Source of the DNA: Opisthocomus hoazin
Lineage: Eukaryota; Chordata; Aves; Opisthocomiformes; Opisthocomidae
NCBI RefSeq assembly: GCF_030867145.1
Contig: NC_134454.1
Location: 70,848,308-70,912,307, forward strand
Direction: 5' to 3'
Length of the DNA stretch: 64,000 nucleotides
Positions within the stretch are counted from its first letter, which is position 1. Every line of letters begins with the position of its first letter. A program made the position numbers and the translations under genes. Below the pieces are notes generated by a model. It was given only the letters and a program-made list of their open reading frames with translations. It ran no database searches and was not told the origin of the DNA. Positions 24,832-36,800 of this stretch are shown in pieces.

Positions 24832-27800
24832 GTAGGGCCGCCCGCGGGGCGCCGCCATGGCGGGGGGCGCCGCCGGCCTGCGGGCCGGGCGGGGGAAGGG
24901 GCGGCCCGGCGCTGGCTGAGCGGCAGCCCCCGGCCGGGACGGGGACCGCTCTGCCGGGCTCTCCCCCGGCCCAGCGGAGGGCGGCGTGGGGCGGGAGCCG
25001 GCGGGCGGGGCGGGGTGCCGGTGCGCTGCCGCTCTCGGCTGGCTGCGCGGAAGGCGGCCCGGCAGGCCACCGTGTGGAGGTCGGGGTGTCCCCGTCCTGC
25101 GGGTGAAGGCCGATCCCTGCAGCTCGGGTCTGGGCCTGGGCCTGTGCCTGTTTGCTCCCCTGCGGGGACTCGACGCGGCCAGACTTTATAATGAAAACAA
25201 ACACAACCCAGGCACCACGGGTGACACCCCTGCCCCCTTGTTTTTTTATTCCACAATCACGACTGATATGTCGCGAGGAGAGCGCAGAGCCGCGTACACG
25301 AGCGTTCCCTGCCATTCCTTCCGCTGCCTTGGCCCGCGTGTCGGCTAGCACTGCCCGCGCTCGGCATCGGCCGGCGGCTGCGGGCACCTGGTTTCTTGGC
25401 ACCTAGATTCAGCTGGCTCGTGTCTGGCTTCTCGGACGTGCCGAGGGCCTGCAGCTCCCGCCGATGGTGGTGCAGGTTAAGGTGCAGGTCTTGGGAGTCA
25501 GCAAAACCATTGGGCCAGCCTGAATCTTCAGCTGGAAATTTATTTTTCCAATTCTTGTGATACATCTTCACGTCAATTATAATTAGAGCATCAAAGACTG
25601 GTAACCAAGTTTTTTTGTTGAAATACCTTTTTTAAACGATGGACCAGCAGGCAGTTGTAGGTGTGCTCTTTCATACTCATTGCAATCCCACGTGAAGCAA
25701 ACCAATTGCCGTGACTCCCTTTATTTAGAAGTGTTGAGTGCTGTGTTGGTTCCTGTGATTGTATGATGTCTGTCTTCACTAGGTGAGAAGACTACTTAGA
25801 AACTAACTCCTAGTATTTAGTTGTAACTTTAAAAAATAGTTTGCAGTTCTTCAGTGATCAGTGAAAGCTGCATTGGTAGCTTTTATTACAGGATTAATTT
25901 CAGATATTACAAATGAAATACACCTCTTGCCCTTCCACGAGAGGATTTAAATGTGTGGAGCTCTAACTGGTGTTCTCACTGGTTTTGCAAACAAAAAGTC
26001 TGTATGCAGGGTATGGAGGGATTTTTTTGTTGCTCCTAGAGATGTCTCAGAGCTGTCAAGGATGTCAGGGAGATTTGATTGCCATTGAGATTTCACTAGT
26101 GAGAATTTCTGCCTTTGAGATATCTCTAGCATTGTCTTAAGTGTCATGACAAAGGGTTTTGTCGCTGACTTTGCTGGCAGTAGTGTTAGGCCAACCATTA
26201 CTGCTTTGAAAATGTGAAGCTGCCAGACCACTTTATGCTGCGCTGTTGCAGTAGTGTTCTCCATCCCCAGCACTGCAGGCAGTGCAAGGCAAACCAGAGC
26301 TGGAGGGTGCGTTTCCAAACTGCAAGGCAGCAGCAAACCTAGGTGCAGCAGTGCAGGATGCTCCAGCTGAGCTGCCTTCAAGCTGAGCTCTGCCAGGCCA
26401 TGTGGACTGGCATCACTACCAGGTGAGCTTGTTAAATTCCACCTCTCCTCTGTTACTCCAGGTGCTGCTATGGCTATAGCCGTACCCAGAGTTCCTGCTC
26501 CCAAGAATCTTAGAGTGAAATGGACCACCAGTGGAAGGCTGGAAGGAAAGAAAAATCACCAACAGCTTCTTATAGGCAGTGAAGTGAAATTAGGTGTCAG
26601 GTGGTTTTCCCAACTCTGCAGTGTGTTTCTGTGATGGAACCAGAAATTACCATCAGCTCTGTTCATTTGACGTTCAGTGCTTTAACTACAGGACTGCCTT
26701 TTATCTGGAAATCATAGAATTGTAGAATGTTTTAGCTGGGAAGGGGCCTTTAAACATCATGTCTGGTGTGTAAAGCATTTATAAACGCAACACAGGGATG
26801 TTTCTCAATGTGTACATTTTAGGAGAGTGTAAGAGGCTTACAGGCTCTCATAGCATTTGATTTACCCACAAAATCACAGAATGGTAGGGGTTGGAAGGGA
26901 CCTCTGTGGGTCATCTAGTCCAACCCCCCTGCTGAAGCAGGGTCACCTACAGCAGGCTGCACAGGACCTTGTCCAGGCGGGTCTTGAATATCTCCAGAGA
27001 AAGAGACTCCACAACCTCCCTGGGCAGCCTGTTCCAGTGCTCCGTCACCCTCAGAGGGAAGAAGTTCTTCCTCATGTTCAGACGGAACTTCCTGTGCTTC
27101 AGTTTGTGCCCATTGCCCCTTGTCCTGTCACTGGGCACCACTGAAAAGAGTCTGGCCCCATCCTCCTGACACCCAGCCTTGAAATATTAATAAGCATTTA
27201 TTAGGTCCACTCTCAGCCTTCTCTTCTTCAGGCTGAACAAGTCCAGCTCCCTCAGCCTCTCCTTGTATCTCAATGTAAATCCTACATGGAGAAAGTGTGA
27301 ATCAGCCCTGTGAATTCAGTTTTGAATAATGGTTACATTAGTCTCCAAGGGCATTTGCAGTGAATCTGGCAGATGCCTTTTCCACTTCCATTTTTCCCGT
27401 GCCCCTTATGTTCTGTTATGTTATGTTCTGTTGATCTGCTACCAGCTTAGATAAGAGGGCAAAGGTGGAAGTGGTATTTTTTCATTGTGAAGTGTCCGGT
27501 TTGGTTCTTTGTTTTCTTTCTGTCATTCTGCTGCATTATTTCTGCTCTTTGTCCTTGTAGCAAAGCTTCATTAGCCAAACTCCTGTTTTGTGAAGTATCA
27601 GCACTGTGTTTTGGAGAGTGTAAGAGCTGTCAGCAAACCGTATTACCTAAGGTACTCTGTGATACTGGTAGTGCTTTTCAGTCTCACTGGTTGAATTTGA
27701 TCGTATCTGTGGTGCAGCAAGTACAGAGTTAAAAAAGGATCATTCAAAACATCGTTCCATCTAGCTGTAAGAGAAAATGAAGAAGTCATGAGTGCATTTT

Positions 27801-30800
27801 TGTTTATGAGGGTAAGTTTTCTGAAGGTTTTTTCCCCCAGGTGATTATTAGTAATTGCTGCTGAATCAGACTGAAAGGAGGTTCACTCCCCCCCCCCTCC
27901 CTCCCCGCACCGAGTTTCGTTGTAGAAGACAGGGCTATCATCAGCGCCAGATTAAACCCATGTAAGAGCAGTCTTCAATTCATCATGCTCATGAAGTTCT
28001 AGTTAGTACTCTAAAGCCCATTCAATCTAGTTTTAATGGGCAGTCACTCAAATTGCAAGGTTTTCTAACATGAGGTCAGCTTTCAGTCAGAAACTTGAAA
28101 AAAATCGGCTACCAGTCTGATTCTTGACTGTTGTTCAGAAGCAAGAAAGCAAATATGAAATTACTTTAAGAAAGTAGTTGCTGTCAAATTTTATTTTTCC
28201 TAACTTCTGGTTTACTTGAGCTTTGAATTGCCAGAACTGATCATCTTTATTTCTAGAATATGCAGCTCCTGACAACTCCATTAAACCTGTGGCAATTTCT
28301 TGTACTATTTAATTATATTTTTAAAAAAAGTGATTTTTGTCACTGATGTGCTAGAAAGTACATGCATACCTTTCAAAAGTTCCAACAGGTGTTAGCCATC
28401 TGAGATATTTTGCCTGAAAGAAATATTTTTCTATTAAGACAGCTTCCTATCATGAATTCTTCTTTTTGTCCTGTCTTGACAGCATCTTTTGCATACCACT
28501 TGGAGAAGTTTCAGAAGCTTTATTATAAATTAGTTACTTTTAAAGTAATTCTGTGCAAGTGCTAGAACCCAATATCTATTTCTCCAAGACATTTTTATGT
28601 ACTCTGAGGTTAGGATACTCCTGTAGGCACAATGGTTTCAAGCATACTACTGGCAGATTCCAGGTGAAAGATGGAAATACATCTAGATGGGGAAGTAAAT
28701 GTACAAATCACAATGTTTCAGAAGAGATACAGCACGTGAAAGAATCAAGTTTGGCTCAGTTAGTCTGATAAATGGTTCCAGCTATGTTCCTCAGCACAGA
28801 ACTGAAACATGCTGAAGCTAGAAGGCAGGAGTAGAGTCCGTGTTTGTGGAGTACACTAGGGAATTCACAATGGAGAGGACTGACAGCTCTTCTGTTGGTG
28901 AGACAGGGGACGTCTTGGACCTGGGTGCAAAGGTCTTTTAGCTGGAAGGAGCTAGAGAAGTGGTTTGGTTCTGTGGGACAGCTCTAAGCATGTTTATAGT
29001 GCAGAATGTGAGCCTGTGCAGTAATTACAAATGCATTCTTTAATCCCCCATTCTGCCATTTTTTTCTGGCAGAGAGCTGTTAAAAGCTTTTTACATTGGG
29101 TACCTGGAATTTGGTACTCTTTCACCAATGTTCTCTCCTTTTTTAATCTGTCTGCACTTGTGCTGTACAACCAGAGTAAACAAGGCTTTAAAAAGTTATT
29201 ATTATCACAACATCTTATTTATATTTGGTATTAATAGGCTCTGAACACTTGTTTCCGTCACTTGATTCCTACCCAAAGGGAGAGTCTTCCTACGATATTT
29301 GTGTTGGAGATTGTGTGCTGTTTTTCCTGTGGTTTAGGAGAACAGACTTGGGACAGGCATACTTTATCTTAAGTTAGAGCAGAAGCCATTTGGGACTCAG
29401 TGTGTGTCTCATTGTTTGCCTAGTGCATGAGCGCACTTCATGAGGCTTCCAGCTGTACTTTTATATAGCCTGAACTATTTGTGCTATGTGGAAATCTGCC
29501 TTCATCTCTAGGTTGCACAACCCCTCCGCCTCTCACTGGAGCACACTAAGAGACTTCGTAGTGTGAAAGAAATGTGTCGATACGCAAAACAACTGCTCTG
29601 TTTTGAGAATGGAGGGAGACAGGGACAAAGTTATACCCTTTGGTTTCTGTACAGCCCTGAAATGAGCCCTCACAGAACGTGCTTAGTAGTCTAATACTAG
29701 CGTGAAAAGTTCCGCTCTACAAAAGGAGAGGTCACACCTTCTTCACCAACCACAGGGAGAAACAGGCTGCACTCTTAGCCAGAGTATTGGAGCTTGAATA
29801 TCCAAAATAGTAGTAAGTCAAAAACGTACCTGAAATTGTCAACAGACAGGTGGAAAGCCACTGTCATCTGGAAGATTAATATTTTTGTGAGCTGCCTGTG
29901 CCGGTTGATTTCTGTTTCCGTTACAGTTCAGTGAATGTGCTGTAGCGGACAGGTCTTCAAGGTGTAAATCTCAGCTGGACAATAGGAAGCTTATTCATTC
30001 AAATAACTAAAACAGGTGTTGCCTCTAGATACACTGGAGGTGATGAAGTCAGTACCTCACCAGTCACAACTGATGTTGTATGCAATGGTTGCACTTTGGG
30101 TGTGCTGTTAAGACAGGTGAATTAGCCTTTATTCTGACTTTGTGTTTTTCACGTAGAAAGATAAGTAACTTTATTGTCCTGAAGGGACATTGTACAGTTG
30201 GAGTATCCTGGGGGGATGTGCATCAAACATCTAGTAGGTAGGGACCTTCTGTGTGTTTGGAGCTCCTAGATATGTGTGCAGCACATGACAACGGTAGATG
30301 GTAAGATAGCAGGTTCAAAACCAGTGCATACGATTTTTTCCTCCCCTTCTTCTTTCAACTCCTTTTTATACAGCCAGCCTGTAGAGCTTACGGGTAAGAG
30401 ATTGTTAGTGAGGCCACTGCAAAGACTGTGGTCTCAACTGAGGAGTTACTGTGACGCAGAAGTGATTCTTTGCAGCAGGCACAAAACAAGCCAACAACAT
30501 GTCCTGGTGCGGTGGTTCTGGAGTTTGGAGCAGATACTGACTGAAAATACAGACTTAATCTTTTATGGTTTTATCTTTAGTGACTAGGTAATGTGATAGA
30601 TTGCATGACTTCCCCCCTCCTGTAAAACAAGTCGTATATAGTGGTTTTCACAGCAAATTAGCAGGCTAAATGGGACAAGTTTGTCTGGGCAGTAGTAATT
30701 GTGTGGACTAATTATGACAATTATTTTAGTGTTGGAAACAGAAGATCAATATATTAGGTATTAAAACTAGACAGATGTTTTTGTCTACATCAGCAGGGTT

Positions 30801-33800
30801 CAGGATGTTGGACTATACTTTTAAATGTTATCTGCATTGTTTCTGCTTACACTATAGGCTCTGACCAAAAGATTATCTTTAAAGAGCCCTGGCACTGATG
30901 CCGTTTTGAAGACAAAAACATTGTTGAGATACTCTTTTGCATGGGAACCACGTCATTTTTCTTTTCTACCTGAAGATCAAATTATGTGTTTCAATTTTTT
31001 GATATAAAGGATTAGATATGAGGGGCAGGGAAGGGATCTGGTAAAATGCCTCTCTTTTTCATGTGGCATAAATGCAAAAACCTTCATGGATTACATGACT
31101 ATAAAAGTCTTTCAGAGTTACTGGTTCAGGCACAGTAGGGAAAGCCTTTCCATATGACTTTCTTTGGGAAGAAGGTGTAAAAGGGGTCCGGAAAAGGGAA
31201 AGATTGAGATGTGTGGAATTTTGGCTGTTTCCTGTCCACAGTGGAGACAAAAAGGACTTGAGCAGACATGAAGTCTGCATTAAATTGCTTCCAATTAAGA
31301 AGTGTGTAATTGTGTTCTTTTTCATAATCCCTATGCGTTGCTGGAAAGGTACATAGTTTAGTCAGAAACAAGAAATACTGACAGAAAAGAAGGGAAAAAT
31401 GAAAAAAAGTCCGTTCTTTCAGTTAGCTCTTTAATCTTGATTTTGGTGTTGGATGGATGTGCATAGCTCGTGATCGCTGTGTAGTCAGTGTGAGTTTGGT
31501 TTCTTGTAGATATATTCTGAGGTTGTCAGTTTTGACAATGGAGGAGAGACAAGGCTTGTATTGCTTTGCGCTTTGAGTGCAGAAACCAAGAGAAAAATTA
31601 TTCAAGGTGTAGATGTTCATTGAACTTGATGATGTTTTTAACACTAGAGAACGAAAGCTGAACAAAAGGATAAAATGCCAGTGTGTCGCCACCACTAGAT
31701 GATGAATGAAGAACCTTTTGCTCTATGATTATAAAGGCTTTTGCTGTACCTGCCCTGGTTTCTCGTGGTTACTTCTAAGAAAGATGTTGTGGACAGAGCG
31801 GTTCAGGAATCTTCAGTAAAATTATGTGAAACAAAATTCTCAAAACTTGCACTTCCCATATAAATGTTATCTGTTATGATGGAAATATTAGGAGGGATTT
31901 GTAGCCCCAATGTGGTATTTCTAGTCAGAGATGAGGGTTGGTTCTAAAGGAGAAGGAAGAGACATGGGGACCACAAATTAGCCAGTAACACAGGTAGAAT
32001 AGATATTTAAACTGGCATCCCAAGTGATTACGACTGTATTTTGTTGAGCTGTTGTGCATCTTTGTCTATGAACAGACGTTGTAGCTGACGTAGATCTGGC
32101 TCTTATTCTCAGCTGCTTCCACCTGTCTTTTGCCTTTGAGGCACAGAGCTGTTATAGAATAGATTGTCTGCCCAGGCAATCCAAAGGAATCGTTACCTAT
32201 CTGATATGCTGAATTCACCTGTTCCCGTAGCAAGGGAGCTTCAAGGCTGGTATCATTGGTTGAACTCCACTTACTTTGCATAATGGTACGATTGGCATCA
32301 GAGAGTCCTGGACAAAATGTCCCCTTTTCAAAAGCTGTGGTGCCGGATTAATTTTGAGGTCACTCATAACACGGTTTCAGCCAGAAATAATTCTAAAAGT
32401 GTCTGCTGTAGAGGAACTTGATTCCTGTGCTGTGATAACATGTTCCTTAGTTTGGTGGGTACTGAAGCAGAAATCGCGCCATGGCACTGTAGGTGGTCTT
32501 GGCCCAAGATCTCATTTAGTGCTGGATCAGTGGCTATGTCGATGTTGAGTTTGCTGCCTCACCTTCAGTCATAGATTCTGACTCTGAAGTGTTTTATGGA
32601 AGGCAAAAGCCTTAACTTACGCTTCTTTTTTCCAGGAAATTCATATTTAGTATAAACACTAAACCGTTTCGCAGTGGCACACCACAAAACATTGACTCTG
32701 CAACTTCATTTCAAATTATTCTAAATTTTATTTAGTAATCCATGGATAAGTTTATCTTTCTGCTCGATTGCTTCCCCTGAAATCCAATGTTTGTTCCCCA
32801 CATACTTGAGTCTAATGAAAATTTGATGTCTTTAGAAGTTATTTTCAAATTCTATCAGCAGTCATTAGTTTTGATTCAGAAATTCACCAGTGAACTTTAG
32901 GGGGTGTGTTACAGTGATCATAATGAAACTTTCAGGACATTAACATCTGTGAAAGCTTTGGATTTCATTTGTTAATTTCTGAGGAACTTCAGTAATAAAA
33001 TGATAGTGAAATCTCTTACTTGCCAGTTCCGTGGGGGTGGTAGGATGTAATGTAGCAAAACATACGTAACTGCTTCATGGAGTCTCAGCAGGGTGAGGAG
33101 AAGGGGCTGTCTTATCGAGGTGGAATCTTCTTGTACCAATAATATTTTATTGATGTTCTAATGTTTCTACGTTGGCTGAAAGAAATGGGAGTAATCTTTT
33201 GATTAAGACAGGTTATTTCATGCAGCGAGATTATGCTTCTTGAGATCTTCAGGAAGACGGTATCTCAGTGCCTCATTTGCTGAGGTGGAAGTCAGGGGAC
33301 TCCTTTGCCTATGTACTGGATCTGAAGCACTATAGGGTAGGGGCAATGTCCTATATAGATAGAACAGTGACAGTTCTGGCCACTGCCATAATATGAATTT
33401 ACCATGATATAAAAATGATAAACGTTTAACACATTTCCTGGCTTATTAGTAAAATTTAGTCCTCACTTATGTTGGAGGTTTGTCTCTAGTTCTGTTATTC
33501 CAATACTTGCTTTAAAAGGGAGATTGGTCTTTATTAACCCCACAGTAATATCATTTCTATATACAGCAAACTGCATTGGTTCTTTTACAGTATAGATTTT
33601 ATGGAAGACCTGTAAAGTATATTAGAGCTGTTTGATGGAAGCTTCTTTTATGCTAGAAGTAAATTGGCGGGGAAGAATTCCTCTTATTCAATTTGCAACC
33701 AGTTTTTCTATGCACAGTGGTGACTCTTCCTTTGCAAGAAATATATGTATTTCAGTAATCTAAAAATCTTTCCTGTATTTCTCTGGGTACTTAATATAAC

Positions 33801-36800
33801 ACACTATTACACAGCTTCTGTCTGTGGGGTTTCACAGAATCACAGAATAGTAGGGGTTGGAAGGGACCTCTGTGGGTCATCTAGTCCAACCCTCCTGCCA
33901 AAGCAGGGTCACCTACAGCAGGCTGCACAGGACCTTGTCCAGGTAGGTCTTGAATATCTCCAGAGAAGGAGACTCCACAACCTCCCTGGGCAGCCTGTTC
34001 CAGTGCTCCGTCACCCTCAGAGGGAAGAAGTTCTTCCTCATGTTCAGACGGAACTTCCTGTGCTTCAGTTTGTGCCCATTGCCCCTTGTCCTGTTGCTGG
34101 GCACCACTGAAAAGAGTCTGGCCCCATTCTCCTGGCACACACCCTTCAGATATTTGTAAGCATATATTAAGTCCCCTCTCAGCCTTCTCTTCTTCAGGCT
34201 GAACAAGCCCAGCTCCCTCAGCCTCTCCTCGTAGGAGAGATGTTCCAGTCCCCTCATCATCCTTGTAGCCCTCTGCTGGACTCTCTCCAGTAGCTCTTCA
34301 TCTTTCTTGAACTGGGGAGCCCAGAACTGGACAGAGTACTCCAGATGAGGCCTCACTAGGGCAGTGTAGAGGGGAAGGAGAACCTCCTTCGACCTGCTGG
34401 CCACACTCCTCCTAATGCACCCCAGAATGCCATTGGCCTTCTTGGCAGCCAGGGCACACTACTGGCTCATGGTTAACCTGTTGTCCACCAGGACACCCAG
34501 GTCCCTCTCCACAGAGCTGCTCTCCAGCCAGTCCATCCCAAGCCTGTACTGATGCATGGGGTTGTTCCTCCCCAGGTGCAGGACCCTGCATTTGCCTTTG
34601 TTGAACCTCATCAGGTTCCTCTCTGCCCAACTTTCCAGCCTGTCCAGGTCACGCTGAATGGCAGCGCAGCCTTCTGGTGTATCTACCACACCTCCCAGTT
34701 TGGTGTCATCAGCAAACTTGCTGAGGGTACATTCTAACTCTTCATCCAGGTCGTTGATGAAGAAGTTAAACAAGACTGGGCCCAGTACTGACCCCTGAGG
34801 GACACCACTGGTTACCAGCCTCCAACTAGACTCGGCGCCGCTGATGACAACCCTCTGAGTTCTGCCATTCAGCCAGTTCTCAAACCACCTCACCAACCAC
34901 TCATCCAGCCCACACTTCCTGAGCTTCCCTAGGAGGATATTATGGGAGACTGTGTCGAAAGCCTTGCTGAAGTCAAGGTAGACAACATCCACGGCTCTCC
35001 CTTCATCTACCCGGCCAGTCATGTCATCGTAGAAAGCTATCAGATTGGTCAGGCATGATTTCCCCTTGGTGAATCCATGCTGACTACTCCTGATAACCTT
35101 CTTTTCCTCCACTTGCTTGTTGATGACCTCCAGGATAAGCTGCTCCATCACCTTTCCTGGGATGGAGGTGAGGCTGACCGGTCTGTAGTTCCCTGGGTCC
35201 TCCTTCTTGCCCTTTTTGAAGACTGGAGTGACATTGGCCTTTCTCCAGTCCTCGGGCACCTCTCCTGTCCTCCAGGACGTTTCAAAGATGATGGAGAGTG
35301 GCTCAGCAATGACATCCGCCAGCTCCCTCAGCACTCGTGGGTGCATTCCATCGGGGCCCATGGATTTGTGGACGTCCAGATCGCTTAAGTGATCCCTCAT
35401 GCAGTCCTCCTCTTTCCAAGGGAAAGTCATCCTCTCTGTAGGCTTCCTCTCTTACCTCTGGGGCGTTGGATTCCTCAGGGCCTGCCTTGGCACTGAAGAC
35501 TGAAGCAAAGAAGGCATTCAGTAGCTCTGCCTTCTCCGCATCCTCCATCACCAGGACACCTACCTCATTCAGCAGCGGCCCCACATTGTCCCTAGCCTTC
35601 CTTTTGCTGCTGATGTAGTTGAAGAAGCCCTTCTTGTTGTTTTTGACATCCCTTGCCAGCTTCAATTCCAGGCGGGCTTTGGCCTTCCTCGTCGCATCCC
35701 TGCACGCTCTGACCACATTCCTGTACTCTTCCCAAGTGGCCTGTCCCTCTGTCCACATTCCATGGACCTTTCTCTTCCACCTGATCTCCGCTAGAAGCTC
35801 CTTGTTTAACCATGCAGGTCTCCTGCCTCCTTTGCTCGATTTCTTTCTCAGGGGGATGCACCGCTCCTGAGCATGGAGGAAGTGATGTTTAAAGAGCGAC
35901 CAGCGCTCTTGGATACCCCTGCCTTCGAGAGCCCTGAAGTCTTACTCTTGGCAAAGCCACTTACAATTTTTATGTATACTACAACAAATTTTTAGATACT
36001 GTTAGTGATTGTTTCATGAAACAGCTGGTTAATGAGACCTTTCATTTGCTACTCTGTAGTGTGCAGAATCCAGTTCAGAGTCTGAGTTAAAGCCACACTT
36101 TGTAAGAATCATCAGAGTGTCTTAGATTCAGCAGAGGGACAGCTAATGTAGAGGCAGGAACAATTAAATCTCAGAAGTCCTCTGCAGTTATGCTTATTTT
36201 TATAAAGAACTGTGTTAAAATGAGAAAGTTGTCTCAGAATGAAGGTAAAAGCTGCAAAATATAGTTTAACTGGTGGCGTTCTTAAAGAGTTGTGTCCAAA
36301 TACATGATGTGAAAGCATCATAAATGCTGGCAGATGTAATGTGAAAATAGGTAGGCCCGGAAAAAAGAAAAGAAGGTCAAGGATCAGCTAGCTGAAGGAA
36401 TCAAAGCTTTTACTAAATCCTTCTTAAATACACCAAGAACAAAAACCCTGTAGAGGGTCTGTGCAGCCAGTTGATTAAGTTATTGGTATAAAAGAAGCAC
36501 TTGGAAAGCGCATGGCTACTGCAGAGAAGCGAAACGGAATGATGTTGACTGCTAAGTGGGAAGATTCCCAAACTTAAATTCTTTTTTTTTTTCCTGGGGG
36601 GGGATGGGGGAATGAGAGGGGTTGACCTAAAAAAACCGCAGGGATGAAATTGCCTGCTTGCCAAGGGTAATATCTGATCTCATGCTTTAAACTCCCTGTG
36701 TACCTGAAGCCTGGAGGGTGGCAAATTTTATGCTAGTGTTTAAAGCAAGAATGACCAGAGCAGTGTAAGCCTGACGTGTGTGTCATTCAAATTTATAGAT

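Larger units (their letters stand above)
24180..25200. promoter_or_regulatory. CpG island covering promoter and exon 1
   Basis: This is a sharp rise in G+C and CG dinucleotides against AT-rich flanks, strongest at about 24360-25080. It spans exon 1 and the first part of intron 1, as usual for a vertebrate housekeeping-type or developmentally regulated promoter. GC boxes are visible (for example around 24470-24485 and 24548-24600). I see no convincing TATA box next to the start codon. The transcription start site cannot be fixed by eye. Confidence 0.85.

Noticed and set aside
24303..25402. Long minus-strand open frames (180-346 codons) and extra + strand frames in the CpG island
   Set aside because: They overlap in several frames at once, are rich in Arg/Pro/Gly/Ala, and reflect the lack of AT-rich stop codons in GC-rich DNA.
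34552..35870. Plus-strand frames within the 33.8 kb CR1, and the + strand 272-codon frame at 49197-50015
   Set aside because: They are antisense to CR1 ORF2 on the minus strand, and ORF2 explains the openness.
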